NCBI RefSeq assembly: GCF_900141935.1
Contig: NZ_FQYX01000004.1
Location: 132,668-196,667, forward strand
Source: Arenibacter nanhaiticus
Lineage (GTDB): Bacteria; Bacteroidota; Bacteroidia; Flavobacteriales; Flavobacteriaceae
DNA: 64,000 nucleotides
Reading direction: 5' to 3'
The notes beneath the pieces are model-generated. The model did no database searches and was not told where the DNA came from. It worked only from the letters and a program-made list of their open reading frames with translations. Below are positions 42,774 to 53,700 of this stretch, one piece after another. The position numbers and the translations under genes are program-made. Within the stretch, counting starts at the first letter, position 1; each line of letters starts with the position of its first letter.

Positions 42774-43928
42774 ATGAGTAAAGAGCAATTAAAGTTTAAC
42801 AGTAAAACCATCCATGGAGGGCAATTTCCGGACAAGGCCTATGGCGCAGTAATGCCTCCCATTTACCAAACCTCGACCTATGCCCAAAGTACCCCTGGGG
42901 GTCACAAGGGATATGAGTATTCTAGGAGTGCCAATCCGACCAGATCGGCCTTAGAGAATTCCCTGGCAAGTATAGAGAACGGAACTTATGGTCTGGCATT
43001 TGGAAGCGGTTTGGCCGCCATAGATGCTGTTATTAAACTATTGTCGCCTGGTGATGAGGTTATATCTACCAATGACTTGTATGGGGGAAGTTACCGTATT
43101 TTTAAGAGGATTTTCGAAAACTACGGCATTGTATTCCATTTTGTAGGGATGCAAGATGCCTCGGCAATAGCGCAGTATATCAATAAGAACACCAAGCTTA
43201 TCTGGGTAGAAACCCCTACCAACCCTATGATGAACATCATAGATATCAAGGCTGTTGCGGCCTTGGCGCAAAAAAATCAAGTGTTATTGGCAGTAGACAA
43301 TACCTTTGCGACGCCTTATTTACAGTTGCCCCTAGATCTAGGGGCCGATATTGTAATGCATTCCGCTACCAAATATTTAGGAGGTCATAGCGACGTGGTG
43401 GTGGGAGCCCTAGTCGTAAAAGACAAGGAATTGGCCGATAGATTATATTTTATACAGAATGCCAGCGGTGCCGTTTGTGGTCCAATGGATAGCTTTTTGG
43501 TTCTACGGGGCATCAAAACCTTGCATATAAGAATGCAGCGGCATTGTGAGAACGGAAGGGCTGTGGCCGAATTTTTGGCGAAGCATCCCAAAATAGAAAA
43601 GGTGTATTGGCCCGGATTTGAGGACCATCCAAACCACCATATAGCAAAAAGTCAGATGAAGGACTTTGGGGGCATGATTTCCTTTGTTCCCAAAAATGGC
43701 AGCTATAAAGAAGCTATCGCCATCGTAGAAAGACTTCAGTTATTTACCCTGGCCGAATCCCTGGGAGGGGTGGAAAGCTTGGCAGGGCATCCGGCAAGCA
43801 TGACCCATGCCAGCATACCTGCAGAAGAGAGAGAAAAAAGTGGCGTTGTAGATGCTTTAATTCGATTAAGTGTAGGAATTGAAGATCATGAGGATTTGAT
43901 TGCTGATTTAAATCAAGCAATTCAATGA
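42774..43928 (+). CDS. Cystathionine gamma-synthase / lyase family PLP enzyme
   Basis: This enzyme of the Cys/Met metabolism PLP family has its PLP-binding Lys200 in SATKYLGGHSD. Other family segments are YEYSRSANPTR (about 46-56) and FGSGLAAI. It either joins O-acylhomoserine with cysteine or cleaves cystathionine; sequence alone does not separate synthase from lyase. The start was set at ATG 42774 rather than the in-frame GTG two codons upstream. It lies 107 bases before the glutamate dehydrogenase gene on the same strand but has a separate -7 box between them. Confidence 0.92.
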   Translation: MSKEQLKFNSKTIHGGQFPDKAYGAVMPPIYQTSTYAQSTPGGHKGYEYSRSANPTRSALENSLASIENGTYGLAFGSGLAAIDAVIKLLSPGDEVISTNDLYGGSYRIFKRIFENYGIVFHFVGMQDASAIAQYINKNTKLIWVETPTNPMMNIIDIKAVAALAQKNQVLLAVDNTFATPYLQLPLDLGADIVMHSATKYLGGHSDVVVGALVVKDKELADRLYFIQNASGAVCGPMDSFLVLRGIKTLHIRMQRHCENGRAVAEFLAKHPKIEKVYWPGFEDHPNHHIAKSQMKDFGGMISFVPKNGSYKEAIAIVERLQLFTLAESLGGVESLAGHPASMTHASIPAEEREKSGVVDALIRLSVGIEDHEDLIADLNQAIQ

Positions 43929-43978
43929 TTTTCTTAGCGAATTTGCATGTAAAATGCGTATACGTTATTAAAAATACA

Positions 43979-43986
43979 TAATTTTG
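43979..43986 (+). promoter_or_regulatory. Candidate -7 box of gdhA
   Basis: TAATTTTG is a perfect TAnnTTTG match 49 bases before the gdhA start. No TTG was found at the expected upstream spacing. Confidence 0.4.
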
Positions 43987-44035
43987 TTAGTCAACAAACT
44001 CAATATTATATAAATCAACAGATAGTTAATTTTTT

Positions 44036-45379
44036 ATGGAAGAAAGAATAAATGCATTTATGGAAGGGGTAATGGCACGTAATAGTCATGAACCAGAATT
44101 CATACAAGCTGTACATGAAGTAGCGGAAACGGTTATTCCTTACATTGCCGAGAATGATATTTATAAAGGTAAAAGCATATTAGAAAGAATGGTCGAGCCA
44201 GAAAGGTTGATCTCTTTTAGAGTTGCTTGGGTTGATGATAATGGAGCAGTACATGTAAACAGAGGATATAGAGTTCAAATGAATTCGGCCATTGGACCGT
44301 ATAAAGGCGGATTGCGTTTTCATCCTACCGTAAATGCCAGTGTTTTAAAATTTCTCGCTTTCGAGCAAGTATTTAAAAACAGTCTAACGACCCTGCCTAT
44401 GGGGGGTGGTAAAGGGGGATCAGATTTTGACCCCAAAGGAAAGTCAGACGACGAGGTAATGCGTTTTTGCCATGCTTTTATGTCCGAGCTTTCTAGACAT
44501 ATTGGTCCAAATACCGATGTACCTGCAGGGGATATCGGGGTAGGTTCTCGAGAAATCGGTTTCTTGTTCGGAATGTATAAAAAGATCCGTAACGAGTTTA
44601 CCGGGGTGTTGACCGGAAAGGGACTTTCTTGGGGTGGTTCTAAAATTAGACCAGAAGCAACAGGTTACGGTACGGTATACTTTGCACAAAGTATGTTAGA
44701 AACCAGAAACGAGACCGTTTCAGGAAAAACCGTGGTGATCTCTGGTTCTGGAAATGTGGCGCAATATGCCGCGGAAAAAGTTATCCAAATGGGTGGTAGG
44801 GTAGTTACCTTATCAGATTCTAGTGGATATATCTATGATAAAGACGGACTCGATGATGAGAAACTTGCCTTTGTTATGGATTTAAAAAATAACAGACGTG
44901 GTAGAATTTCTGAATATATCGAGAAATATCCTTCGGCAGAATTCTTTGAAGGGAAAACACCTTGGGAGGTAAAGTGCGATATAGCACTTCCTTGTGCTAC
45001 CCAGAATGAATTGGATGGTAAAAATGCAGAGACTTTATTGAAAAATGGCTGTATTTGTGTGGCAGAAGGTGCTAATATGCCCTCGACACCAGAAGCGATC
45101 CATGAATTTCACAAGGCTAAAATTTTATTCGCACCAGGGAAAGCTTCCAATGCCGGTGGGGTAGCCACTTCAGGATTGGAAATGTCCCAGAACTCTTTGC
45201 GTATCAGCTGGACCCGTGAGGAAGTAGATGAAAGACTTCAAAAAATTATGAGCGATATTCACGATTCTTGTATCAAATACGGAAAAGAAGAAGATGGATA
45301 TTGCAATTATGTAAAAGGAGCAAATATTGCCGGTTTCGTAAAAGTAGCCGATGCTATGCTGGCCCAAGGCGTTATTTAA
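44036..45379 (+). CDS. gdhA: NADP-specific glutamate dehydrogenase
   Basis: This 447-residue hexameric-type enzyme interconverts 2-oxoglutarate plus ammonium and glutamate. The catalytic region PMGGGKGGSDFDPKGKSD (about 121-138) carries the active-site Lys, preceded by YKGGLRFHP; the nucleotide-binding GSGNVAQYA is near residue 237. Its length and the start EERINAFMEGV fit the small NADP-linked class used for ammonium assimilation. A strong terminator follows. Confidence 0.95.
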   Translation: MEERINAFMEGVMARNSHEPEFIQAVHEVAETVIPYIAENDIYKGKSILERMVEPERLISFRVAWVDDNGAVHVNRGYRVQMNSAIGPYKGGLRFHPTVNASVLKFLAFEQVFKNSLTTLPMGGGKGGSDFDPKGKSDDEVMRFCHAFMSELSRHIGPNTDVPAGDIGVGSREIGFLFGMYKKIRNEFTGVLTGKGLSWGGSKIRPEATGYGTVYFAQSMLETRNETVSGKTVVISGSGNVAQYAAEKVIQMGGRVVTLSDSSGYIYDKDGLDDEKLAFVMDLKNNRRGRISEYIEKYPSAEFFEGKTPWEVKCDIALPCATQNELDGKNAETLLKNGCICVAEGANMPSTPEAIHEFHKAKILFAPGKASNAGGVATSGLEMSQNSLRISWTREEVDERLQKIMSDIHDSCIKYGKEEDGYCNYVKGANIAGFVKVADAMLAQGVI

Positions 45380-45420
45380 TTTCTTTTAAATCTATACATC
45401 CACTTGGATACAATTGTATA

Positions 45421-45450
45421 AGACCTGTTAGGGACCTCCCTAACAGGTCT
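45421..45450 (+). terminator. Terminator between gdhA and recO
   Basis: AGACCTGTTAGGG (45421-45433) pairs perfectly with CCCTAACAGGTCT (45438-45450) across a four-base loop; a T-containing run follows. Confidence 0.88.
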
Positions 45451-45485
45451 CTTTGTAGTATCTTTACGTTATAAATCGGATACCG

Positions 45486-46205
45486 ATGCTAGTAAATACA
45501 AAGGCCATTGTTTTATCTGCCATAAAATATGGAGATACCAGCTTAATCGCTAAAATCTTTACCCAGACCGATGGGGTAAGATCGTATCTGTTAAAAGGGG
45601 TTTTATCGTCTAAAAGAGGAAAGTTGAAATCGGCCTATTTTCAACCATTGGTGCAATTGGAAATACAGGCCTTTCACAAAAACAAAGGCACTTTAAAAAG
45701 TATCAGGGAAGCCAAGGTTTCTTACCATTATCAAAGTATACACGCCAATGTTGCCAAAAATGCCTTGGCTTTTTTTTTGGCCGAAATGTTGAGCAATAGT
45801 ATTGGCGAAGAAGAACCTAACGAGGTGTTGTTTAGTTTTATAGAACACGCCTTGCAATGGCTCGATACCCACGATGAAATGGCCAATTTTCATTTATATT
45901 TCTTACTGACACTTACCAAGTATCTGGGGTTTTATCCGGATACCCAAAATAGGGAATTTCCTTATTTTGATTTGTTGGAAGGCGAGTTTATAAAATCTCC
46001 CTCCCTAAACCCTAACCTTTCGGGCGAAAATATATTTTATTTTAACAGTCTATTGGGCACAGATTTTGATGGTTTAGCTGCTGTAAAAATGAAGAAATCT
46101 ACACGGCAAGATTTGCTAAAAAACCTTGTGCATTATTTCGAGTTACACTTACAAGGATTTAGAAAGCCTAAATCGCTTGCTGTTTTAAATGAAGTTTTTG
46201 GTTAG
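45486..46205 (+). CDS. recO: DNA repair protein RecO
   Basis: This 239-residue RecO has an N-terminal OB-fold (residues 1-80, starting MLVNTKAIVLSAIKYGDTSLIAKIFT) and a helical C-terminal part. With RecR it loads RecA onto SSB-coated single-stranded DNA in gap repair. The four-cysteine zinc site of some homologues is absent, as is usual for Bacteroidetes. The stop codon lies one base before the start of the TonB-dependent receptor gene, so the two could be translated from one message. Confidence 0.92.
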   Translation: MLVNTKAIVLSAIKYGDTSLIAKIFTQTDGVRSYLLKGVLSSKRGKLKSAYFQPLVQLEIQAFHKNKGTLKSIREAKVSYHYQSIHANVAKNALAFFLAEMLSNSIGEEEPNEVLFSFIEHALQWLDTHDEMANFHLYFLLTLTKYLGFYPDTQNREFPYFDLLEGEFIKSPSLNPNLSGENIFYFNSLLGTDFDGLAAVKMKKSTRQDLLKNLVHYFELHLQGFRKPKSLAVLNEVFG

Positions 46206-46206
46206 T

Positions 46207-48615
46207 ATGCAAAAGATTATTTTTATTGTTTTATTCCTAATATTTCAAGGACTTTCTGCGCAAAAAATCGTTGTTCTGGATGCCGAAGATGGGCAGCCCA
46301 TTCCCAATGTAGTTCTTTATAATGTCGATAAGTCTATCACCGTTCTTTCGGGCCTTTCAGGAGAATGCGATCTTTCCGTATTCGGGGATCATGAACGAAT
46401 AACCTTTAGGCATCTTAGTTACCAAACCACCAAAGCAAATAAAAATCATGTATTAAACCGAGGTAAAATATACTTGTTCCCCAGTATGGAACAGTTGGAA
46501 GAAGTGGTGATGTCTATTTCTAAATGGGAACAGCAACGGAAAGATATTCCACAAAAGATGGCCGTTATAGGAGCCAAGGCCATACAATTTACGGCACCCC
46601 AAACCTCGGCAGATCTATTGCAGCAAAGCGGGAAAGTCTTTGTGCAAAAAAGTCAACTCGGAGGAGGAAGCCCTATGATCCGAGGTTTTGCGACCAATAG
46701 ATTATTGATTTCTGTAGATGGGGTTCGGATGAACAACGCTATCTTTAGAGGAGGAAACCTTCAGAATGTAATTTCTATAGATCCATTAACGGTAAAAAAT
46801 ACAGAGATTATCTTTGGTCCTGGGTCCGTGATCTACGGTTCCGATGCCATTGGTGGGGTGATGAATTTTTATACTCAAAGACCACAGTTCTCCAATACCG
46901 ATAGCCTTTCATTTTCGGGAAGTAGCTATTATAGGTATGCTTCGGCGAATAATGAGGGTACCTATCATTTAGATGTGAATGTGGGGAAAAAGAAATGGGC
47001 CTTTTTGACCAGTGTGAGCTATAGCGATTTTGGCGATCTAACGATGGGGTCGCATGGACCAGATTCCTACCTGAGGAATCAGTACGTAATCAGGGAAAAT
47101 GGCGAAGATAAATTAGTCCAAAATTCCAATGCTAAAAAACAGCGCAGTTCGGGTTACGATCAAATTAACCTGATGCAAAAAATTGCCTTTAAACCCAACA
47201 ACAATTGGAATATAAACCTGAATACCTTTTATTCGGAAACTTCGGATTATGCTAGGTACGATAGATTGATAAGGCCTTCTAAGGACAATACAGGATTGCG
47301 TTCGGCAGAATGGTATTATGGACCCCAAAAGTGGTTTATGGGGAACCTTCAGTTGGTTCAAAACGGAAAGGGAAGCTTTTATGACGGATTAAAAATCACC
47401 ACGGCCTATCAAAATTTTCAAGAGAGCAGAAACGATAGAGGGTTTCAAAAAGACATCCGCTTTTCTACCAAAGAAAACGTAGACGCCTATTCTGTCAATG
47501 TCGATTTCGAAAACAAAAGAATGGGTAGTCTTAGGCTGTACTACGGAACCGAATACGTTTTTAATAAGGTGGGTTCTACAGGAAGTGAGGAAGATATCAC
47601 AACCGGTGCCACCATGGCTTCGGCCTCTAGATATCCGGACGGCGCCTCTTGGCAAACCTTGGCCGGTTATATTAGTGGGGAGCTAAAAACCAAGCCTAAT
47701 TTTACGTTTTTATCGGGCCTGCGGTATAGCCACGTATGGGTCGATGCTACTTTTGACAAGACTTTCTACCCTTTTCCTTTCGATAATGCCACCCTTAGTA
47801 CCGGAGCTTTGACGGGGAGCTTGGGTATTAGTTGGTTTCCTAAGACCGATCTGCAGATTACCTCCAATGCCTCTACCGGATTTAGGGCGCCTAATGTAGA
47901 TGATATAGGAAAAATATTCGATTCCGAACCCGGAAAGGTAGTGGTGCCCAACCCAGATTTGGAACCAGAATATGCCTATAATTTTGAAGTGGGGGCACAG
48001 AAAAATTTTAATGATCGCGTAATGCTCAAGGCAACGACCTTTTACACCTATTTGGTCGATGCTTTGGTGCGCAGGGATTTCTACTTTAACGGGGAAAACC
48101 AAATTGAGTATAATGGGGAAATGAGTACGGTGCAGGCCATACAAAATGCCGCTAAATCGTATGTATACGGCTTCGAAATAGGCTTAGATGCCTTCCTGAC
48201 CGAAAAACTATCCCTGGTTTCCAATCTTACCATCACTAAGGGAATAGAGGAAGAAACAGATGGTTCCGATTCTCCAGGACGTCATGTGGCACCTACTTTT
48301 GGCGATTTCCATGTGATATGGAAGAATCAAAAGTTGAAAACAGACCTCTTTCTCAATTTTAACGATAAAATTGCTCACGAAGACATGGCGGTTTCCGAAC
48401 GGAGCAAGGGCTATATATATGCCTCGGATGCTGACGGAAACTCGTATACGCCTTCTTGGTATACCTTAAATTTTCGCTCGCAATACATGTTTTCACAGGC
48501 ATTGACGGCTACTTTTAACCTAGAGAATATCACCGATCAAAGGTATCGTTCCTATTCTTCGGGGATTGTCGCGCCCGGTATCAATGTCGTCCTGGCCCTG
48601 GGGTATAAATTTTAA
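46207..48615 (+). CDS. TonB-dependent outer-membrane receptor
   Basis: This is an outer-membrane barrel with a plug domain. The start is placed at ATG 46207, where MQKIIFIVLFLIFQGLSAQ makes a clean signal peptide; an in-frame ATG at 46189 inside recO would add six residues that spoil it. The mature protein begins with a carboxypeptidase-regulatory-like domain (about 20-95). The plug (about 125-225) contains GSPMIRGFATNRLLISVDG, and the barrel ends in the terminal aromatic YKF. The C-terminal YRSYSSGIVAPG pattern recalls heme/hemoglobin-type receptors, but the ligand is uncertain. It directly follows recO. Confidence 0.9.
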   Translation: MQKIIFIVLFLIFQGLSAQKIVVLDAEDGQPIPNVVLYNVDKSITVLSGLSGECDLSVFGDHERITFRHLSYQTTKANKNHVLNRGKIYLFPSMEQLEEVVMSISKWEQQRKDIPQKMAVIGAKAIQFTAPQTSADLLQQSGKVFVQKSQLGGGSPMIRGFATNRLLISVDGVRMNNAIFRGGNLQNVISIDPLTVKNTEIIFGPGSVIYGSDAIGGVMNFYTQRPQFSNTDSLSFSGSSYYRYASANNEGTYHLDVNVGKKKWAFLTSVSYSDFGDLTMGSHGPDSYLRNQYVIRENGEDKLVQNSNAKKQRSSGYDQINLMQKIAFKPNNNWNINLNTFYSETSDYARYDRLIRPSKDNTGLRSAEWYYGPQKWFMGNLQLVQNGKGSFYDGLKITTAYQNFQESRNDRGFQKDIRFSTKENVDAYSVNVDFENKRMGSLRLYYGTEYVFNKVGSTGSEEDITTGATMASASRYPDGASWQTLAGYISGELKTKPNFTFLSGLRYSHVWVDATFDKTFYPFPFDNATLSTGALTGSLGISWFPKTDLQITSNASTGFRAPNVDDIGKIFDSEPGKVVVPNPDLEPEYAYNFEVGAQKNFNDRVMLKATTFYTYLVDALVRRDFYFNGENQIEYNGEMSTVQAIQNAAKSYVYGFEIGLDAFLTEKLSLVSNLTITKGIEEETDGSDSPGRHVAPTFGDFHVIWKNQKLKTDLFLNFNDKIAHEDMAVSERSKGYIYASDADGNSYTPSWYTLNFRSQYMFSQALTATFNLENITDQRYRSYSSGIVAPGINVVLALGYKF

Positions 48616-48825
48616 AAAACGAATTCCGCCTACAGGCCTAGTGGGGCGTTAAACCAATCGTTTCTGTAGAGTACAACGAGCCGTCTTTTAAGGGGGGCTT
48701 TTGGTGTTTTATACAAGGAAAAATCTCTGGAAGCGCTTACTGCACCATCCGCTCAAATTGTTGTGCAGTTAAGGTGTTACGGCGGGAAGATGGTATATTC
48801 CGATAGTTTTTAGCGGTATTATTTG

Positions 48826-48996
48826 GGCGTTCCCTCCTTCGTCGGGCGGGCTATTGGCTATATCCCTTGCGCTGCTGCGGGGATAACGCCGCTATCCCTA
48901 ACGCTTCTCAGTGAACAATAAACAATTAGCAATTAACAATAAAAAAAGAGTTGTACGTCCCTGATAAACCTTGTCAGGGTTTAGATATTGATTTCA
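48826..48996 (+). repeat. Dispersed repeat, full 171-bp copy C
   Basis: The 80-base core (48826-48905) plus AT-rich tail (48906-48996) aligns without gaps to the opposite-strand copy B at 36611-36781. The core also matches copy A at 12318-12397. The tail holds a CCCTGA..TCAGGG hairpin near 48959-48980. Confidence 0.92.
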
Positions 48997-49238
48997 TTAT
49001 TAAAGATAAGGAGTTTTTCTTTTCTCTGTTTTCTTTTCTCTGTTTCTTATAGCTAATTGTAAATTGATTTGGCCCCTTACTGCAAATGCAGGTCCTTGCA
49101 CTTACTGTTCGGTCCTTTTGTTCATTGAAACTGACCTTTTCGTTCCTTCTCTCACCCAGCACTCCAATACATATCTATACAGTCTTTGTTCTTTTTTCTC
49201 TTTTCTTTTGTCCAAATGGAAAATGGTCACTGTTTTCC

Positions 49239-49327
49239 GCGTTAGGGATTGCAGCGGCATCCTTTTTTAGCGGCAGCGCCGGCTAAAAAAGATACAGCGG
49301 AAAGCCCGCCCCGCAAGGGGAACGCCC
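49239..49327 (-). repeat. Dispersed repeat, long-hairpin variant, copy D
   Basis: This 89-base copy shares both ends with the 80-base cores (GGGCGTTCCC ... ATCCCTAACGC on the minus strand). Internally it carries CTTTTTTAG and CTAAAAAAG arms around a GC-rich loop. Copy E has the same arms with a different but still paired inside. Confidence 0.85.
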
Positions 49328-49545
49328 AAAAAACGAGCATCGCTCAGGGAAGTATAGAAAACGAATTGAACACCGCTAAAGTAAAAGCCTACTTCTGTTT
49401 TGTTTAAAGAATAAGACAGAAAAACGATCGATGTATTGATTTGTAAATCAGTCGGATAGCAGGTGGATTGAAAATTTTAACATTTTTCAAGTAGGGAGAA
49501 GTAGTACTTGGTTGTTTCATATACAAACAAACAAATTAAATTATT

Positions 49546-50505
49546 ATGAAGATTATGAAGAATTTATTTAAGATTTCAGGATTGGCGGGAATAGCTTTAA
49601 TGGCAATGGTGTCATGTAGTAAAAATGACGATACGGCCATGGAAGGGGAATCGTATAATACTAGTTTTGAAGTAACCGATGCCCCCATAGATAATGCCGA
49701 TGTAGAAGCTGTTTTTGTAACCATTGCGAATGTTACGGTAGACGGAAAGGCACTGGAAGGATTCAGTGCTACCACAGTTAACTTGGCCGCCTTGGTAAAT
49801 GGTAAGACCGCAGCCTTGGGGAACTTGGATTTACAGGCAAGATCGTATTCGGATATTGTATTTGAATTGGATTTTGACAAAGACGTAAACGGTGATGCCC
49901 CTGGTTGTTACGTAGAAAAGGCAAACGGAGAGAAAGATGCCCTGGTGGCCGCTTCCAACAAAATTAAGATCACCGATTCTTTTGAAGTACTAGCGCAAGC
50001 TAAGAATGTGATCGTAATTGATTTTGACCTTAGAAAAACAATTAAAGAAGAGAAATCCGCCCTGTCGAGCGACTTTGATTTTGTGACCATGAGCGAGCTT
50101 TCTGCCGGAATTAGAACCGTAAATAAAGAAACTACCGGGAAAATTTCTGGTACTGCCAGCGATTCTCAAAACACTTCCGACAAAATTATCGTTTATGCTT
50201 ACAAAAAAGGGACGTTCAATGCCGATGTAGAAACAAAAGGAAAAGGTGAAAGTGGAGTGACGTTTGCTAATGCGGTAACGAGTGCAGAGGTGAAAAAAGG
50301 AATAACTTCGTCTTACAGCTTAGATTTCTTGGAAGAAGGGGAGTACGAATTGATCTTTGCTTCTTACAAAGAAGAAGGTAATGGGTTTTCTTTTAACTCC
50401 TTATTAGAAGTTGAGTCGGCAACAGGATTAAAACTAGGACTTATCGATGTAAACTCTGCTCTTAATTTAACAGTTAACGTAAAGGTTACGGGAGCCGTAC
50501 AATAA
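49546..50505 (+). CDS. DUF4382 lipoprotein
   Basis: This 319-residue predicted lipoprotein has a signal peptide ending MVSC (Cys24, counting from the first Met). A start three codons later is equally possible. The first half (about 38-185) is a DUF4382 domain, with the typical opening FEVTDAPIDNADVEAVFVTI and a segment on values 'expressed' as LDFDKDVNG. The rest (about 195-319) forms a second beta-rich domain, probably a carboxypeptidase-like fold. The function is unknown; these are surface or periplasmic lipoproteins common in Bacteroidetes. The gene is isolated, with a repeat-filled gap before it and a terminator after it. Confidence 0.85.
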   Translation: MKIMKNLFKISGLAGIALMAMVSCSKNDDTAMEGESYNTSFEVTDAPIDNADVEAVFVTIANVTVDGKALEGFSATTVNLAALVNGKTAALGNLDLQARSYSDIVFELDFDKDVNGDAPGCYVEKANGEKDALVAASNKIKITDSFEVLAQAKNVIVIDFDLRKTIKEEKSALSSDFDFVTMSELSAGIRTVNKETTGKISGTASDSQNTSDKIIVYAYKKGTFNADVETKGKGESGVTFANAVTSAEVKKGITSSYSLDFLEEGEYELIFASYKEEGNGFSFNSLLEVESATGLKLGLIDVNSALNLTVNVKVTGAVQ

Positions 50506-50532
50506 TGGAAAACTTTTCCCCCTTACTTTTAA

Positions 50533-50563
50533 AAGGCTGCCTGAAAAGGCAGCTTTTTTTTTG
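50533..50563 (+). terminator. Terminator of DUF4382 gene
   Basis: GGCTGCCT (50535-50542) pairs with AGGCAGC(T) (50547-50554) over a short A-rich loop and runs into nine or more T residues. Confidence 0.92.
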
Positions 50564-50701
50564 CGTTTTTATAGCGCTCGAAGCCATTAAAAACTAAATG
50601 AAAGATGATGGCTCCTTTAAATTTATTAGTAGAAAAACTAGCGTATTAACAAAAGATTTTTTTAGCAGGGGTAAGATGCGTAGAAATTTGTTCGAATTTA
50701 G

Positions 50702-50709
50702 TAATTTTG
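50702..50709 (+). promoter_or_regulatory. Candidate -7 box of ileS operon
   Basis: TAATTTTG is a perfect TAnnTTTG match 33 bases before the ileS start. The nearest TTG (50688-50690) is only 11 bases upstream, so the -33 element is unclear. Confidence 0.45.
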
Positions 50710-50742
50710 CAAACTTAATTTGGACCATTACAACTAGTTAAT

Positions 50743-53700
50743 ATGAAGTTTGAAGAATATAAAGGATTAGATTTACCGAAAGTTGCGGAAAGCATTTTGG
50801 AGTATTGGAAGGAGAATCAAATATTTGAAAAAAGTGTAACTAGTAGGGAAGGAAAGGAGAGTTATGTTTTTTATGAGGGACCTCCATCGGCAAACGGATT
50901 GCCAGGAATCCATCATGTGATGGCTCGTACTATCAAGGATATTTTTCCGCGTTACAAAACCATGAAAGGTTTTCAGGTGAAACGTAAGGCCGGATGGGAT
51001 ACCCATGGACTACCGATAGAATTAGGAGTTGAAAAGGAATTGGGGATCACCAAGGAAGATATTGGGACCAAAATTTCTGTAGAAGATTACAATGCGGCCT
51101 GTAAAAAAGCGGTTATGCGCTATACGGACGTTTGGAACTCCATGACAGAAAAGGTGGGGTATTGGGTAGATATGGAAGATCCGTATATCACCTATAAATC
51201 CAAGTACATGGAATCTGTATGGTGGTTGCTAAAACAGATTTACGACAAAGGACTTATCTATAAAGGATATACCATACAACCATATTCCCCAAAAGCGGGA
51301 ACTGGACTAAGTTCGCACGAGCTAAACCAGCCAGGAACCTATCAAGATGTCACCGATACTACTGTGGTGGCTCAGTTTAAGGTTAAAAAAGAAACCTTGG
51401 GCGATAATTTTAAAGGCATAGAAGGCGATATTTTCTTCTTGGCTTGGACGACCACGCCATGGACATTGCCATCGAATACTGCCTTGACCGTAGGTCCTAA
51501 GATTGATTACGTAGTGGTAAAAACCTTCAATCAATATACTTTTGAACCTATGCATGTGGTACTTGCCAACACTTTGGTAGGCAAGCAGTTTAGTGGTAAA
51601 TTCTTTGCTGCTGAAAGTGAAGACGACTTTGCGAACTACAGTTCAAAAGACAAGAAAATCCCTTATCAGATCCTTGGAGAAGCCAAGGGAGCAGACCTAG
51701 TAGGGGTTCAATACGAACAGTTATTAGACTATACCCTACCATATCAGAATCCGGAAAATGCCTTTAGGGTCATTGCCGGCGATTTTGTAACTACTGAAGA
51801 CGGAACGGGAATTGTGCATACCGCACCTACCTTTGGGGCAGATGATGCCTTGGTAGCGAAACAAGCAACACCAGAGGTGCCGCCGATGTTGGTGTTGGAC
51901 GAAAATAACAACCCCGTGCCTTTGGTAGATTTACAAGGTAAATTCCGCCCCGAATTAAAGGAACTCGCAGGGAAATACGTAAAAAACGAATATTACAACG
52001 AAGGCGAAGCTCCAGAGAAATCTGTGGATGTAGAGATCGCCATTAAATTAAAGGAAGATAACAGGGCCTTTAAGGTAGAAAAGTATGTGCATAGCTACCC
52101 TAACTGCTGGCGTACAGATAAGCCTATATTGTATTATCCTTTAGATTCTTGGTTTATAAAAATCACCGATGTCAAGGACAATATGTTCCAACTGAACCAA
52201 ACCATCAATTGGAAGCCCAAAGCTACGGGAGAAGGTAGGTTTGGTAACTGGTTGGCGAATGCCAATGATTGGAACCTTTCGCGATCTCGTTATTGGGGGA
52301 TTCCATTGCCAATTTGGCGTACCGATGACGGTAGTGAACAACTCATCATTGGTTCGGTGGCCGAACTGAAACAGGAGATGGAAAAGGCCGTGGCGGCCGG
52401 AGTGCTCACAGAAGATATCTTTAAGGATTTCGTCGTGGGCGATATGTCCGAAGAGAATTACGATAAAATAGATTTACATAAAAATATAGTAGATCAGATT
52501 ACCTTGGTATCCCCTTCGGGAAAACCGATGTCTCGCGAAAGCGATCTGATCGATGTGTGGTTCGATAGTGGCTCCATGCCTTATGCGCAATGGCATTACC
52601 CCTTCGAAAATAAAGAACTGATCGATGAAGGAAAGACCTTCCCGGCCGATTTTATTGCCGAGGGAGTAGACCAGACAAGAGGTTGGTTCTATACCCTGCA
52701 CGCTATTGCTACTATGGTATTTGATTCGGTGGCCTATAAAAACGTAGTGTCTAACGGATTGGTGTTGGATAAAGAAGGCAAGAAAATGTCCAAACGTTTG
52801 GGCAACGCCGTCGATCCTTTCGAAACCATGGAAGAATACGGTCCGGATGCGACACGTTGGTACATGATTTCAAATGCCAACCCTTGGGACAATTTAAAGT
52901 TCGATGTAGAAGGTATTGCAGAGGTGAAGCGCAAGTTCTTTGGAACACTGTACAATACCTATTCTTTCTTTGCCATGTATGCCAATTTAGATAAGTTCGA
53001 TTATTCGGAAGCTGATATTCCTTTATCGGAACGCCCAGAAATAGATCAGTGGATCTTATCTGAACTGCATTCCCTGATAAAAACGGTAGATGAGGCCTAT
53101 GAAGAATACGAGCCCACAAGGGCTACTAGGGCTATTTCCAACTATGTGCAGGAAAACCTGAGCAACTGGTACGTGCGTTTAAGCAGAAGACGTTTTTGGA
53201 AAGGGGATTATCAATTCGATAAAATATCGGCCTACCAGACCTTGTATACGTGTTTGACTACGGTCGCTAAATTAGCTGCACCGGTAGCGCCATTTTTTAT
53301 GGACAGATTATACAAAGATTTAACAAATACAACACATAAAGACTCTTTTGAAAGCGTACATTTATCAGACTTTCCAAAGTACGATCTGACCATGGTCAAT
53401 AAAGACTTGGAAAGTAAAATGGCAAAGGCCCAGACCATTTCGTCCCTGGTCTTGTCTATTCGCCAAAAAGAAAAGATCAAGGTGCGTCAGCCGCTACAGA
53501 AGATTATGATTCCAGTGCTCGATAATAAGCAGAGACAGGAAATAGAAGCGGTGGCCAATCTGATTAAAACGGAAGTGAATGTTAAGGAAATAGAGCTCCT
53601 AGATGATGCTTCCGGGATCTTGGTAAAACAAATAAAACCTAACTTTAAGACCCTAGGGCCTAAGTTTGGGAAGGATATGAAGGTTATTGCTGCAGCGGTT

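Larger units (their letters stand above)
48616..49545. other. Repeat-rich intergenic region
   Basis: About 930 bases without genes. It carries the full repeat copy C (48826-48996), the variant copy D (49239-49327), a pyrimidine-rich tandem duplication (two copies of about 14 bases, CTTTTCTCTGTTT, at 49018-49045) and a small GAGC/GCTC hairpin near 49336-49346. Short frames in it overlap the repeats and are not credible genes. Confidence 0.7.
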
